A program made the position numbers and the translations under genes. Positions 44,581 through 55,255 of a DNA stretch of 64,000 bases are shown piece after piece. The number at the start of each line of letters is the position of its first letter. The stretch's first letter is position 1. The DNA comes from Diaporthe sp. PMI_573 (Eukaryota; Ascomycota; Sordariomycetes; Diaporthales; Diaporthaceae): assembly GCA_021399435.1 (NCBI GenBank), contig JAJTUP010000126.1, forward strand, positions 1 to 64,000, written 5' to 3'. Under the pieces are notes generated by a model, which saw nothing but the letters and a program-made list of their open reading frames with translations, made no database searches and was not told the DNA's origin.

Positions 44581-46848
44581 GGTGACCTCGCTTTTGAAAA
44601 ATATATAGCACGACGTAAGAATATGTTCGATGCCACGACGCATTGAAAACCGGAATTTAGATGAGTAACTGAATATGTACAGTAACGCTAGATGATTGAC
44701 AAAGGATATAAAGAGAAATACGTATGAAATTAAGGTACTGCGTATCTGGATCTGCCTGAACTCTATGTCGTCCTTGTAGTTGACTACGAAGGACACAAAC
44801 GTGAGCTCTTTTAAAAAGCCAGTAGAGTACTTTGATAAAATTTCGAAGTACTGCATAGTACGCACATGGGAAAATACCGAAACAAGTATCCATTAAAGTG
44901 GGTTTCTACCACCTCCTAGACAATGGTACTTCTCTTATCGTTACAGAGCTAAATGTACCTAATTTATTAAACATAAATATGGGAGTCCTGTAGTACGTAT
45001 ATACTCCTTGATTAAGAGGAGACCGGACTTCTACGTTTCCATTACTCTCCCGGCCAGTCGCAAAATGTATCCCCATATACAAAGGATTTCACCAACCAAA
45101 GGATGTTGCACTGAGAATGGTATCCGACATATAGATCTTAGATACCTTGAGCCGCCACTTCGCATAGTTGATGGAGCTGTTCTAGTACAACAAGAACGGC
45201 TTAACCGTGTGGATGTCTATATCCGGGTTCTGTATCAACCAGCAAGTCACCGACCGTCTGGGCAGCCCGTCACCGAGACATCTAAAACCATCATCTAGCC
45301 AGGTGGTTCGAGTAATATCCCTGAAGAGATACCTCTGGATTGTGGGCCAAGGGGCACTGAGTTTGCACTAGGACCCAGCTGGACCTGCTTCATAGTTGTC
45401 GGGAGTAGAAAAAGGCGACCACGCTGCAACTTCTGTAACGAAGACCGGGCTTTGGACCTCAGGCTTTGAATCTTTGAATAGTGAGCATGGTGCTTCGGGC
45501 CACAATCAAATCCATCATTCAATGCAATGAGTCAACATTCCCTATCTTCCCGTGACTTGTCCGGTGAGCAAGATATTCCAAAAATTGATAATCAACCAAA
45601 GTGACACCCATTCTCAAGTATGCGATCTCATGAGTTCGAACTCCCTGTGATTATGCCGTGACGCATGTGATTTATCCAGCCTTAGGCTAGGTTTGCCATT
45701 TTCTGTTAAAGTGTCTGTAGGGAATAGGGTGAACAACAAAAGACAATCTTAGAGCGGATGGGAGGGCAGTCTGGGAGGAATATGGGTACAGCCTTTAAAA
45801 ACACTTGCTGTTGAATGGCCTTTGCCATATGGCGATAGTACGTACGTACGTAGGGGTCTGTTGGTTGGTTCTGATTGTATTGCTTGCTCAGGGAAACGGG
45901 TGTAGTATCGTACGAAGGGGAAGAGGCCACTCTTCCCCAGCCGGGCCCCCGGCTGACTAAGCACACCCAACCTATCGAACTACGTGCGATCCAACCAGGT
46001 GCTATTCCAACATTGTCCCTTATTTCCGGCGGTCTGGCGCCGTACAGAAGGGATAATTTCTGACCTTTCAAAGTTCTTCCTATTCAAAGCCACCCATGTG
46101 CTCAGGAGGTACTTTTCATGATTCAGTTTACATGTACCAAGATGAAGGACCGTACTTTGAAAAAAGTACTCCTGAGAAGCTGTTCCTGTACTGTATATTA
46201 TAGCCCTTGATGATAATTTATTTGAAGTCCGCATTACTAAATTTAGAATTAACTTCTATTTCAATCAGGAGAGTACAGTACTTGTGAAGAGGGAAAAAGA
46301 AATTATCCCTCAGTCTCGCTTGCTCTGACAGAATTGCACATGACGGTTGTTTGTAATCTACATAGCTACATGAATACTCTGTTTTTCTCCGGGGAGACCA
46401 ACATGTAGACGATATACAGTACAATATCACCAGGTTCATGAGCTTCAGATAGGCAAACGCCTAGCTATATAGTTCGTTTGAGCAGTCCGATATTGAATTT
46501 GAAGCCTGGCGATGCTACACTTCACATCGAAGGATATTTTCTTGAACCTGTTTTCGACATTAAAGATTAGAAAATTAAGGAAACTAACTTTCTTAGCTCA
46601 CGTTAAGACTTAGTCTGGCGTATTTTAAAGATTTAAAAGCTAGACTGTCAGGAGGTCATGTACCAATACGTAGTCGTAGGCCAACTTACGGTTCCTACAA
46701 TGTTTTAAAGATACTGAAACGATCATCGTGCAGGCCTGACCCGACCTTTTGTGGCTACCAAGAGCGGTCTTGAACAAGAGCCTAGGTAATGTTTAATAAA
46801 GTATATATAAGATCAATTCAGGCCCAGTTGTGATAAACAAGTTTATCA
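44581..46848. other. AT-rich interval
   Basis: 2.3 kb, mostly AT-rich and with short frames only. It has a TACG tandem (near 45838-45852) and an 8-bp GC palindrome near 45940 (CAGCCGGG..CCCGGCTG). A 96-aa plus frame at 45008-45298 is not supported by any motif. Confidence 0.4.
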
Positions 46849-47382
46849 ATGTCTTCATGGTTTTATGATCCGAACTTGAACAATAACATGAAGAAGGCAA
46901 GAGGATTTACTAACCCATCTAAGGGCTTTTTGAATCGACGTAGGGGTGTTATGAAGAAAGCAAACACGCTATCTAAGCTGACCGGTGCGCACATGGCCGT
47001 CTTGTGCGAATACAACGGCGAGATTTATATCTACGAATCTGACAAACATTTCTCTCTTACCCTCAACAACGTTCGGGCTGGACACCGTTTCGGGCCTGAT
47101 CATTTTGAGACTGTTGCCGACAGGGCAACCATTTCGTATGAGCACCATAACAAGGTGCCGTGTCATCAACCAAGTCTCGTTCCGTATATCTCATCTACGT
47201 CATCGTCCTCTAGCCAACTAGACGAAGAACTACCAGTTGTAACCCTGGGCAGCCCGTTTTATCCTGCTTCCCCATCAGCTGGGACTTCAGTTCATCTCAC
47301 CGCCAAAACCGAATCCACACTGTCCATTAGGCGTAGAAAGCCTTACCCGCTTGCAGTAGACTTCTTTGGAGATGATTCGTAG
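46849..47382 (+). CDS. Divergent MADS-box-like protein
   Basis: A single-exon 177-aa frame. Residues ~24-65, FLNRRRGVMKKANTLSKLTG then HMAVLCEYNGEIYIYESD, match the MADS (SRF-type) core: a basic KR..G.MKKA helix, an LS.LTGA.V turn and two beta strands. The usual N-terminal arm that inserts into the minor groove is atypical here (NMKKARGFTNPSKG). The remainder is Ser/Pro-rich with a basic patch (IRRRKPYPL). MADS proteins bind CArG-like DNA as dimers. This short form lacks a clear second domain and may be a lineage-specific regulator. It is preceded by a TATATAAG sequence about 45 bp upstream. Confidence 0.6.
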   Translation: MSSWFYDPNLNNNMKKARGFTNPSKGFLNRRRGVMKKANTLSKLTGAHMAVLCEYNGEIYIYESDKHFSLTLNNVRAGHRFGPDHFETVADRATISYEHHNKVPCHQPSLVPYISSTSSSSSQLDEELPVVTLGSPFYPASPSAGTSVHLTAKTESTLSIRRRKPYPLAVDFFGDDS

Positions 47383-48166
47383 TTTCCCAAACGCAGCAGG
47401 GCTGTCGGTACTTCCCGTGTTTTAAAATGGGTGGAACGAATATGGAGAAAGTCCTGGTACTGAAGAAGACACAGTAGGAAGGGCAGTGGCAACGTTCATG
47501 TGGCGCAAATATTATTGAGTATTCAGCGTTATTGTACGGATAGCTTTGGTTGCACAATCTTAATTTATTCTCTCGATTTATTTAAACGGGCGAACCTATT
47601 ATGGCTTTTTATTCCTTGCCATGGCCTTTGAGTAACTCTGGCTCCAGGCCAGTCTTTTTCCGGGCCATCTGTCCCGTGATGATGTCGAGTACGAGGACGA
47701 TACAGCCGTCGGTGTCAGCGAACAATGTCGATGTCATTTTTGCTTTTTCTCTCGTTTAGCCTGTACTGTAATGCAGATACAGTATACTGTACATACATTA
47801 TTACATATATTAAGGACTAAAATATACTACTGCCTATGGGGTCTGCAAACACGAAAAGGTCACCCGCACGTGGACTTTTCTAACCACCAGTCATTTGAGT
47901 GATGTTTTTCAGCGTTTGTGAAAGCGTTTGGATAGGCTCGATCTTTTCTTCGACTTAGTTGTTCTGATAATTCGCTTGAGCTTCTTCGACCGCAGGCAGT
48001 GAGTACGCCTCAGGAAAATAAAAACTCCTGTCACTCAGTAAGCCGAGTTGGCACCCGTTTCAAAATGGGCCAACCATCACGTGTGGCACTCGTCCACAAC
48101 CACCCTGTTCAACCCGGCCCTGTCGGTATAAGATGAAGACCGCTCTCCCAGGTTGAGGACTGCCTT
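47383..48166. other. Intergenic
   Basis: Contains a 14-bp perfect palindrome TACAGTATACTGTA near 47775 and a 42-codon minus frame (47609-47737, MTSTLFADTDGCIVLVLD) of unknown meaning. The right 8 bp (48159-48166, ACTGCCTT) is the target duplication of the hAT element. Confidence 0.4.
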
Positions 48167-48895
48167 CAGACTTGTAAATATTGATACCTGATACTGATAC
48201 AAAGTTGATACTTTGATACTGATACTGATATATATCATATCAGTATCAGTATCAAAATAAGCTGGTATCAACTGATACTAGGTTGATACTCTTCCCTAAG
48301 ATCCTAGCTCTCATTGGCTGAGAGGAGGTTGTACAGAATGGAGATGGTGTAACCACTCTCTCGAGAACATGAAAACTCTGCCAGGACTGAGGCCAACTGT
48401 CCTTATTTTTCTTTCTTCTTCTCATTCTTCTTATTCTTCTCAGATTCTCAGTCAGATGGCTATTGATATCCTCTCTATTCCCTCTGAATCAGCGGAACCA
48501 GAGAGGGCATTCTCTGGTGCCAGAAGGACCGCTTCCTGGGACAGGCTGAGGATGTCCTGTCAGAGCCTGGAAAAGGTGGAATGCATTGGTAGCTGGCTGA
48601 GGGAGGGACTTATTGTGCCCTCTTCTGAGGGAGGATTGGGTTTAGTATGCTCTCCAGAGTCTGTGGATGCTGATTTAGCTTTGGATCCAGCCTTGGAGGA
48701 TAATTGGGAAGGCCTGTAGATGAATTCAAAGCTTATGTGCCCCTGGAGATTGATTTTCCTAACCAGAGGTGCCCACGTGACCCAGTATCAAGTTGATACT
48801 GATACAGTATCAGGTATCATATCAGAATAGTGAGGGAGCTGATACTGATACTGATATGTACCAGTATCAGAATTGTATCAGGATTTACAAGTATG
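48167..48895 (+). mobile_element. 729-bp hAT deletion derivative with TIRs and 8-bp TSD
   Basis: The left end CAGACTTGTAAATA and the reverse complement of the right end, CATACTTGTAAATC, give TIRs starting CA with one mismatch in the first 13 bp. The 8-mer ACTGCCTT flanks both sides (48159-48166 and 48896-48903), the size expected for hAT. Inside each end lies a dense cluster of TGATAC/GTATCA repeats (48183-48293 and 48784-48880), typical subterminal transposase-binding repeats. The middle keeps only the transposase C-terminus, so it must be moved in trans. Confidence 0.88.
48369..48719 (+). pseudogene. hAT transposase C-terminus inside the deletion derivative
   Basis: The frame contains the dimerisation motif SQMAIDILSIPSESAEPERA followed by FSGARRTASWDRLRM and KVECIGSWLREGLIVP. 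The first ~25 codons are polypyrimidine-derived and not transposase. It is the remainder of the parental transposase after internal deletion. Confidence 0.8.
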
Positions 48896-49129
48896 ACTGC
48901 CTTGGTCATCTTTCTTCCCTCGCAACTCTTCTCGGACCGTCACAAAACAAATCATGTCAGCAGACAGATCTATCATAACTTATACAAGCCTAGAGGGTCA
49001 TTACTCCTCCAGCGACGAGGATAGTCATAGCGATTCCATAGACCTAAGTTAGTGTTATAATGAACGTAAGTCACTTTTGCTTTATGTGGTCTGAAATATT
49101 GTTGACTATATGATAGAACCCCTTAAAAG

Positions 49130-49625
49130 ATGAAGTACGAGAAAGGGAAACTACACACCGAGCCCGAACCGCTTGAATTCCTAGTCCCAGCGGCAGCCGC
49201 CAAGAGTGCCGACCTCAGTGTGGCGAGCGGACAAGCAAGCAGTCAAGAATCGGGTACGTCTTCCAGCTTTCTTCCCTCGTATATACCTTACCACCAGCCT
49301 GTTTTTCTCACAACCTTTCTAAACGTCTTATCGGAAGCACAAGGCAGGCGCTAAGCTCAAGCTCTAGTTAAATGACTTCATACGTCCGGCAGATATAGAC
49401 AAGATCTGCGAAGAAGAGGGCGGGCGTGCGCAAGATATCAGATGGCCGCATGTCAAAGTACCATCAGAAATGTGTTGTGAAATTGTCAAGATTGCCGTTG
49501 AAAGTTATCATGATATATACTTGGAGAATGCAGACCGAGCGTGGGAGATAAAAAAGGCAAAATGGATGGAGGCAGCTGCCGAGGCTGCACGAAGAAGGCA
49601 TGGGAAGACGCGGGCAAAGAAATAG
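49130..49625 (+). CDS. Unrecognised gene, two visible exons
   Basis: A first piece from ATG 49130 (MKYEKGKLHTEPEPLEFLVP, Ala/Ser-rich, to about 49252) is followed by a probable intron starting GTACGT, and a second exon 49368-49625. That exon, after CTCTAG, reads DFIRPADIDKICEEEGGRAQ, VPSEMCCEIVKIAVESYHDI and KWMEAAAEAARRRHGKTRAK, then TAG. The phases of these two pieces do not fit with the sites I can see, so an exon or site is missing. The second exon is the better supported part. The family is unknown. Confidence 0.35.
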
Positions 49626-49980
49626 GCTATGATCTCTTTCGACTCGATTGCTGGAGTTGCAGCTTTCAGTTCTATATCAGACGGAATCCTTCCAGGCCAA
49701 AATTAATCAATACCTTTCACCACTTCGCAGGGGCTGGGTTTAATAACACCTCAGCTAACCCCGCATTGCTGGGGTATCTATAGCATCGGCAGTGTAAGTT
49801 GTGATTAGTTCCCTCCGAGGATGTTACTAAGCAATTCCTACTTTTCCCATATCTAGTCATACTTTGCGCTGTTTTCTTTCTTTTCTCTCTCAGTCTCATT
49901 CTCTGACCATTCGGCTTGTAGTTGCCCCAACGACATCCTCAGTCCTCACACAAAGCTGCAGCCCGCATTTCCTATCCTAG
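49626..49980. other. Promoter-side interval of the oxygenase-like gene
   Basis: No coding frame is supported. It has pyrimidine-rich stretches (TTTTCTTTCTTTTCTCTCTC near 49868) shortly before the ATG at 49981, as is common in fungal promoters. Confidence 0.4.
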
Positions 49981-52900
49981 ATGAGCGATCCGGGAGATAG
50001 ATCGAGCGAGGCCGGAGTCGGCAACTTGGAGCCTCTTCGAAAGGGGCTGCTTGACAGCATCGACCAAGTTGAGGGGGCCGGCAATTTCGCGACTGGCGGG
50101 GTCATTGAAGAATGCCCGAACCCCTGCATCTCGGTGCGCGGGCACGGAACCATTTCCCTACCACTCAGGGCAGAAGACGCGCGAGCCCTTGAGGCACTCT
50201 TTGGCGTGAGCGGAGAGGCGGCGATCAATAATGCGATTTCGGTCATTGAGGCCGAGAATATCACGATCCAGAACCCAAACTGGTCTTGCTTTGTCGACCG
50301 ACTTTCGAAGCATGCTTCTTGGGAGATGGGGGTGCCGGCCGGTGGCGACGGAAAGCCCGATATTAGAGCCGAGCTCTCCAGGAGCCTTTTGTACAGGCGC
50401 GGAGCCATAGTCAAGGCTCAAGCAGGGTCAGTCAGGATCTAGCACGTGGCACGATTTCGTACGTCTAACGGTCCCAAAAAGCACCGCAGAGATCGAGGGC
50501 ATGTTTGGCACGCTTGTCATCTGCCTCCCTTCGCCACATAAAGGCGGCACCGCGCACTTTCGGTACGGGAAAACGACTATTAGTCTGTCCTCGGCGGATA
50601 CTTCAACATTATCCTGCTTTCACATCGCTTGGCTCCAAGACGTTCTTTACGGGGTGAGTTACACTCTCTGATCAGGACTTGATGTTGTTAAACCCAGCGG
50701 CTCACAGACACAAAGACGGATGAAATCCAAACAGGCTACCAGTGGGTTCTCGAGTACAACCTCATCAACAACGCCGAAGCCTCCTACGAGCCATCGGCCT
50801 CGGCGATGGATACTCAGACATCACGTGTTGCGCACGCCCTGTCAGTATGGCATGAGCTGCCGGATGGGCCCAAATTTCTCATCTATCCTCTCCAGCATCG
50901 GTATACTCCGGAATCAGTGGATTTGGCCGACTTGCGAGGACGCGACTACCAGCGCGCTCTTTGCGTCCATAAAGGGTGTGCGAAGGACGGTAAAGTTTCT
51001 CTCTTGCTTGCCCAAGTGCAAATGAGTCGTGAAGTCGGAGATTGTGGTGCCAGTGAATCCCAGGCTCTGGTTGACATACGCAACCTCGACGGCATTCCGC
51101 TGTGCCAGCCCGAACAAACTGCTGGACTGCTCTCTCACATGAATCTGCTGCGCGAAATAAGCTACGCAGAAGATCGAAGTCGGCACTCTTTCTCATGTAC
51201 GCATGAATGGGAGTTGGCCGAAAATGTACAATATGAAGAGACCTTTCTGGATACGGCAAGTACCGAGAAAACCTTCCGGCACTAAGTGTTTTAACACTAA
51301 CAATATTTCTTTTGCAGGTGCTGTTGATTGTTCCAAACAAGCATCTCGCCCACGCACTAACCAGGGAATCACATTCGTCGGAGCATTTCAGCGGACTGAC
51401 AGCCCATTTGCTGGACACGCTAGGCAAGAGGGTCGGAAAAGAGAGCCAAGACACCCCTACGTCGTTAAAAGGGGGCCTTCTTCAGCTCTGCTACAACGTG
51501 CTGGGATACGAGCTCGCAGCAGACCAGAAAGATCCTCTTCTGGGACACGTCGCAGTCGTTGCTGCATCCTTCGCCAACCATTCTCTTTTTCGCAAAGCCG
51601 TAGGGCTAACTTTGGCGGCCTGGAACGACGAGTCCTGGTTTGCGCTCGGCAGACTTGCCAACCTGCAAGGCTCTTGGGTAAACACAGACGAGTAAGGCTT
51701 GTGCGATCTCAGTGGAGCTTCCGAATCACGTCGCTAATGTGCTTGTTCCTTCTTGCAGCGTCGCCACGGCCGTCACAAAAGGAGACAGTCTCGCACGCTG
51801 TTACCGTGGCCTTACCCAACTTTACGACGGGTTTTGCGCGGGAAACCCTGGCCGTAAGGATCCGGCCAAGATGAAGCACATAAAGCAATGGTATGGCCGC
51901 CGGCTGCTTGACGTGCTTGCTAAGGCCGATGCGTTCGAAGCACCTAGTTTTTCAGACGTGGACTGTCTCTCCGAAATAATTTTGGACGTCCCAGCCCGAC
52001 AAGCTGAGGACCAGAGGTAAGCAAGCATGCCCGGCTCCGGTGGCAAAACCAAGCAGAATCAAGTCCACTGGACTCTGTGCCTAACCAAATCTGTGCGTCC
52101 ATACAGGGAACAGCTTGAAGAAGCAGTTGAGCACCTTCTGGACATCTTTCGGGGATTTGGGAGCTTCATCACCGCCTTGGTAACCAACCTCTTCATAGAA
52201 TTACGAGATCCGAACTGCGTCCGTGGGGAATTTGTGCGCCGAGCTCTGAGCAGGCTTCTCAATGACGCAATATCTGTCTTTGACTATAAGTCCTACAGGG
52301 ATTACCTGGGCGATAAGTTTCACGATGTCGTGTGCTCTGGCGGCGGACCCAAGAGCAACCGATACACTCGACCCGGGCCATTTCGAGATTATTACGAATT
52401 TGCAAAGGCTTCCGGGAAGGACAGCGAGGCACCCTCCAGGTTGTTGCGAAGGCTCCAGATGCAGGTTTCCCAAGCTCGAGAGACATCAGTGTACATGGCG
52501 CATTATCTGACGCCGCTGATGGGATCCCTGGCTCTTGCCCTGGACACGACTTCTCAGGACGCGCGGTCCTGCTTCCGCTCGCTCGCAAAGGCCTGCATCG
52601 TCTGGGGCGTGGGCAAAGAGCCACCGCCACCTCTGAACTGGGCTCGGCCGGACGAAGTCGGGATTTGTGACCAAGAGACCGAATGTAAGTGGTGTGCCGA
52701 ATTGAACGCCTTCTTGAGAGATGCCACGGCCGAGGAGCACACGATAAATGCGGGTAGGGGTGTGGCTTACATTGATGTCAAAATCCATCTGAAGCGCTGT
52801 TCCGACCACATTGGTCGCAAAATCCCGTGCCGTGTCGCACACTTCAGATCCGAGACATCGAAAGAAAGGGAATCTCAACTTTGCTTCACCAAAACCACAA

Positions 52901-53160
52901 AGGGGTGGGAATACCAGCGGGAAAGGTGGGAATCCAGGCGCGAATCGGTACGAGAGGATCTTGAGAAGCTGCCACAGCTTGCGCGGGACAGGCTCAAAGA
53001 CCTGCTGGGCGCCGACGACTACGGCCGCCTCATGGGTTTCGACTACAACTGGGCCACCGCCGCCATCGCCGCCGCAAAGCGCCCACCGAACGGAGACGCG
53101 GACGGGAGCGGGACTGAGCCTGCGTCGGCGCGCCGATTAAAGACGATCAAGATCAGCTGA
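49981..53160 (+). CDS. 2OG-Fe(II) oxygenase-like large fungal protein, cofactor ligands apparently lost
   Basis: Exons 49981-50426, 50482-50653, 50716-51259 (end uncertain), 51318-51691, 51759-52016 and 52107-53160, about 949 aa. All introns are short with good sites except the third, where the best donor (51260) is out of phase by one base; an in-phase donor exists near 51228. The N-terminal ~220 residues match the fungal prolyl-4-hydroxylase-like family: NFATGGVIEECPNPCISVRG, AELSRSLLYRRGAIVK, GMFGTLVICLPSPHKGG and GYQWVLEYNLINN. Where family members have HxD, then His, then Arg, this protein reads QAG (147-149), Tyr 205 and Gln 215. The long C-terminal part is helical with a CxxC (ECKWCAEL) and has no known role. 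The product is probably not an active oxygenase. Confidence 0.75.
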
Positions 53161-53240
53161 CGAGAGGGAAAGAGGGAGAGGGGGAGGGGGACAGGAGGGG
53201 AGGCGGGGCGAGGATGGAAGGCGGGGGGGGGGGACATTCT
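53161..53240 (+). repeat. Polypurine / G-rich tract
   Basis: Directly after the stop codon the plus strand is almost all G and A, with several G4-G5 runs and a final G11-12 run. It could form G-quadruplex or triplex DNA, or act in transcript 3' end formation. Confidence 0.7.
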
Positions 53241-53539
53241 TTCTTTTCGGGCAGAAGAAGTATACGCCGATTTCACGCCATGCTCGGTTGCTCCCCCGGT
53301 CACGGGTTGAGAGTGTCAGTGTGCTTACATAGCTAGTTACCATGCTCGTTTACAAATTGTTCTCTATTATACTAAGAGCGAGATGCAGCACGAGAGCTGG
53401 GTCTATTGGCGCTATCGACGATATTCTAAGCTAAGGGGTGGCTTCTTCGGCCTATGATCGTGAAGCTCAAGAGGCACGGGTCGCGAAAGTCGAAGGCGAC
53501 AGATTGACAAAGAGAGTCAAGATGACGGGCAAAAAACGG

Positions 53540-53738
53540 GTTTAGAGAATTATGTTTCATTCTTCCACTTTAGTGGTGGTATCCTTTCTATATTGGGGCT
53601 CTGATACTCTGAGCATGTGGGTAATTCTGGTACCACCGCCTCATTCCTTCGCACTTAAGGGTTTCTTGCGATTGTTTTGGAGTTCTCAATTGCTTGAAGC
53701 GCTAGATCGATTTTCTCTTCTTTTGAGTAGATTGGCAT
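53540..53738 (-). mobile_element. pogo/Fot1-type transposase N-terminal remnant
   Basis: On the minus strand an ATG at 53738 opens MPIYSKEEKIDLALQAIENS, the usual start of the helix-turn-helix of fungal pogo/Fot1 transposases. A stop follows after 28 codons and the rest is decayed. The remaining 53241-53539 holds nothing I can support. Confidence 0.5.
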
Positions 53739-53912
53739 TGTGGTTGTTGATTTCTAGCGTGTTGAATATTTAAGTAGTTAGAATGATGCGAGGGACGCGA
53801 TCTGCACCAAAAACAAACCCGCCCACCAAAACTTTAAATTTTTAGACAGGCACTGCAGCCACACCACAACTCTAAATTGACTAAATCAATTGAAAATAAG
53901 GAATTCAAAGCA

Positions 53913-53934
53913 GTTGGCACCAATGGGTGCCAAC
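53913..53934. repeat. 9-bp stem hairpin near the pogo remnant
   Basis: GTTGGCACC and GGTGCCAAC flank a 4-nt loop. Possibly a terminal or subterminal palindrome of a small element. Confidence 0.5.
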
Positions 53935-53998
53935 TTTTATTGATATTCTTGCTCTGGGTGGGTGCTGGGGTTGGCTAAAGTTGGTAGATTTAGCAAAA

Positions 53999-54032
53999 CT
54001 GTCCGGCTGGGTGTCCTGTCCGGCTGGGTGTC
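53999..54032. repeat. Perfect 17-bp tandem duplication
   Basis: CTGTCCGGCTGGGTGTC occurs twice in tandem, followed by CAAC. It shares the GGGTG/CCAAC words with the nearby hairpin. The rest of 54033-54448 has no supported gene. Confidence 0.7.
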
Positions 54033-54448
54033 CAACTACGTTACCTGATAGTGGTCAACATAGAACACCACAGTTACTGTCTTCTGCTCGTTTTGAAAGA
54101 GGCATTCCTCCTCCTTACATTCCAATTAATCTTGTTAAATCATAATGTGGATTGAGACTTGGCGCGAGAACGCTGCTAAACAAGGGGAAGGCGCGGCATG
54201 ACTTCGTCTGCATTCTGGACTGTGCTTACGCTAAAGTGTACGCAAGTGCGGAACTTCATATCGCAGACTTCCGGTAACATGTACGCAAGTGCGCGCATAG
54301 GCACACAAGCAATTCGGATAAAAGGGGGGGATTTTTCTAAAGGCTGCGTGACCGGCACTTATATTCTGAGTGTCTGCCCAGGTTGCCTTTAGAGACTACT
54401 TTCACCTAATTAGAATTAGGAACGGGTTTGACATAGCTTTTCAACTCT

Positions 54449-55255
54449 ATGGACAATTCCAAGCTCTTGCGATCAGGCGTCAACAGTCATCCTCAATTTT
54501 CATCTGTTGTGACGGAATTAGCAGATGCTGCCTATGACAAATTCCTCTCCGGCCGCCTCACTGAAGGAGGCAACAGAAGATGTTTCATCCCATATAGCAC
54601 CCACAGTCGAAGGCGAGTGAAGCATGGGAACGCATCCGACCTTGAAGATGTTTACACATCCGAAGCTGATGACGGAGAAACGGTTGTCATCAAGAAGGCA
54701 CGGATCTATGCCTGCCCATTCTACATTCAAAACAGCCAATACACAGAATGTGTGCGAAGACATCATTTGACTAGTATCGAGGACGTCAAGGTACACGTCT
54801 GTCGGGACCATCGGCAACCGTGGTTCTGCCCAGTATGCAGGGAAGAGTTTGTCTTGGCTGAGACCCGAGACGCGCATATCCGACGCCGCACTTGCCATGC
54901 AAATGCTTCAAGCACGCCCGATGGGATTACATTCGATCAGGAAGACCAGATCGAAGAAGAGGGCGAATCGTATACGTCGGAGGATTCGCGGTGGTTCAAG
55001 ATATGGGATATCATATTTCCGCGTATCGCGCGGCCCTCCTCTGGTTCCTACACCGCCCAGCGAGATGTGGCTGTTTGCGATTTTCGGAAATCTTGGAGAG
55101 AAAATGGTAAGCAACTTGTCGCGGAGTTCCTCGACACCGAGGCATGCCAGGGCTACAGCATACGGAATAAGGGAAGCGCCTTGCGGACGATTTATGACCT
55201 TGTGCGGGATAAGGTAGTGGATAGGATATTTCATGAGCTGGGTTCGTCGTTGTGA
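54449..55255 (+). CDS. C2H2-like zinc-finger protein (fungal type)
   Basis: A single-exon 268-aa frame. After an N-terminal basic region (HSRRRVKHG) comes ARIYACPFYIQNSQYTECVR, then TSIEDVKVHVCRDHRQPWFC, PVCREEFVLAETRDAHIRRR and TCHANASSTPDGITFDQEDQ. Cys and His spacing fits two or three degenerate C2H2 fingers. SRWFKIWDIIFPRIARP follows. This order, and the WFxIWxIIFP motif, mark a fungal family thought to be nuclear with unknown function. The C-terminus is helical. No intron is needed and the frame looks intact. Confidence 0.75.
   Translation: MDNSKLLRSGVNSHPQFSSVVTELADAAYDKFLSGRLTEGGNRRCFIPYSTHSRRRVKHGNASDLEDVYTSEADDGETVVIKKARIYACPFYIQNSQYTECVRRHHLTSIEDVKVHVCRDHRQPWFCPVCREEFVLAETRDAHIRRRTCHANASSTPDGITFDQEDQIEEEGESYTSEDSRWFKIWDIIFPRIARPSSGSYTAQRDVAVCDFRKSWRENGKQLVAEFLDTEACQGYSIRNKGSALRTIYDLVRDKVVDRIFHELGSSL

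Noticed and set aside
45304..45650. GTTCGA-type boxes (GGTTCGAGTAA, GTTCGAACTCC) that could mark tRNA T-arms
   Set aside because: No matching A box, acceptor stem or cloverleaf could be built around them.
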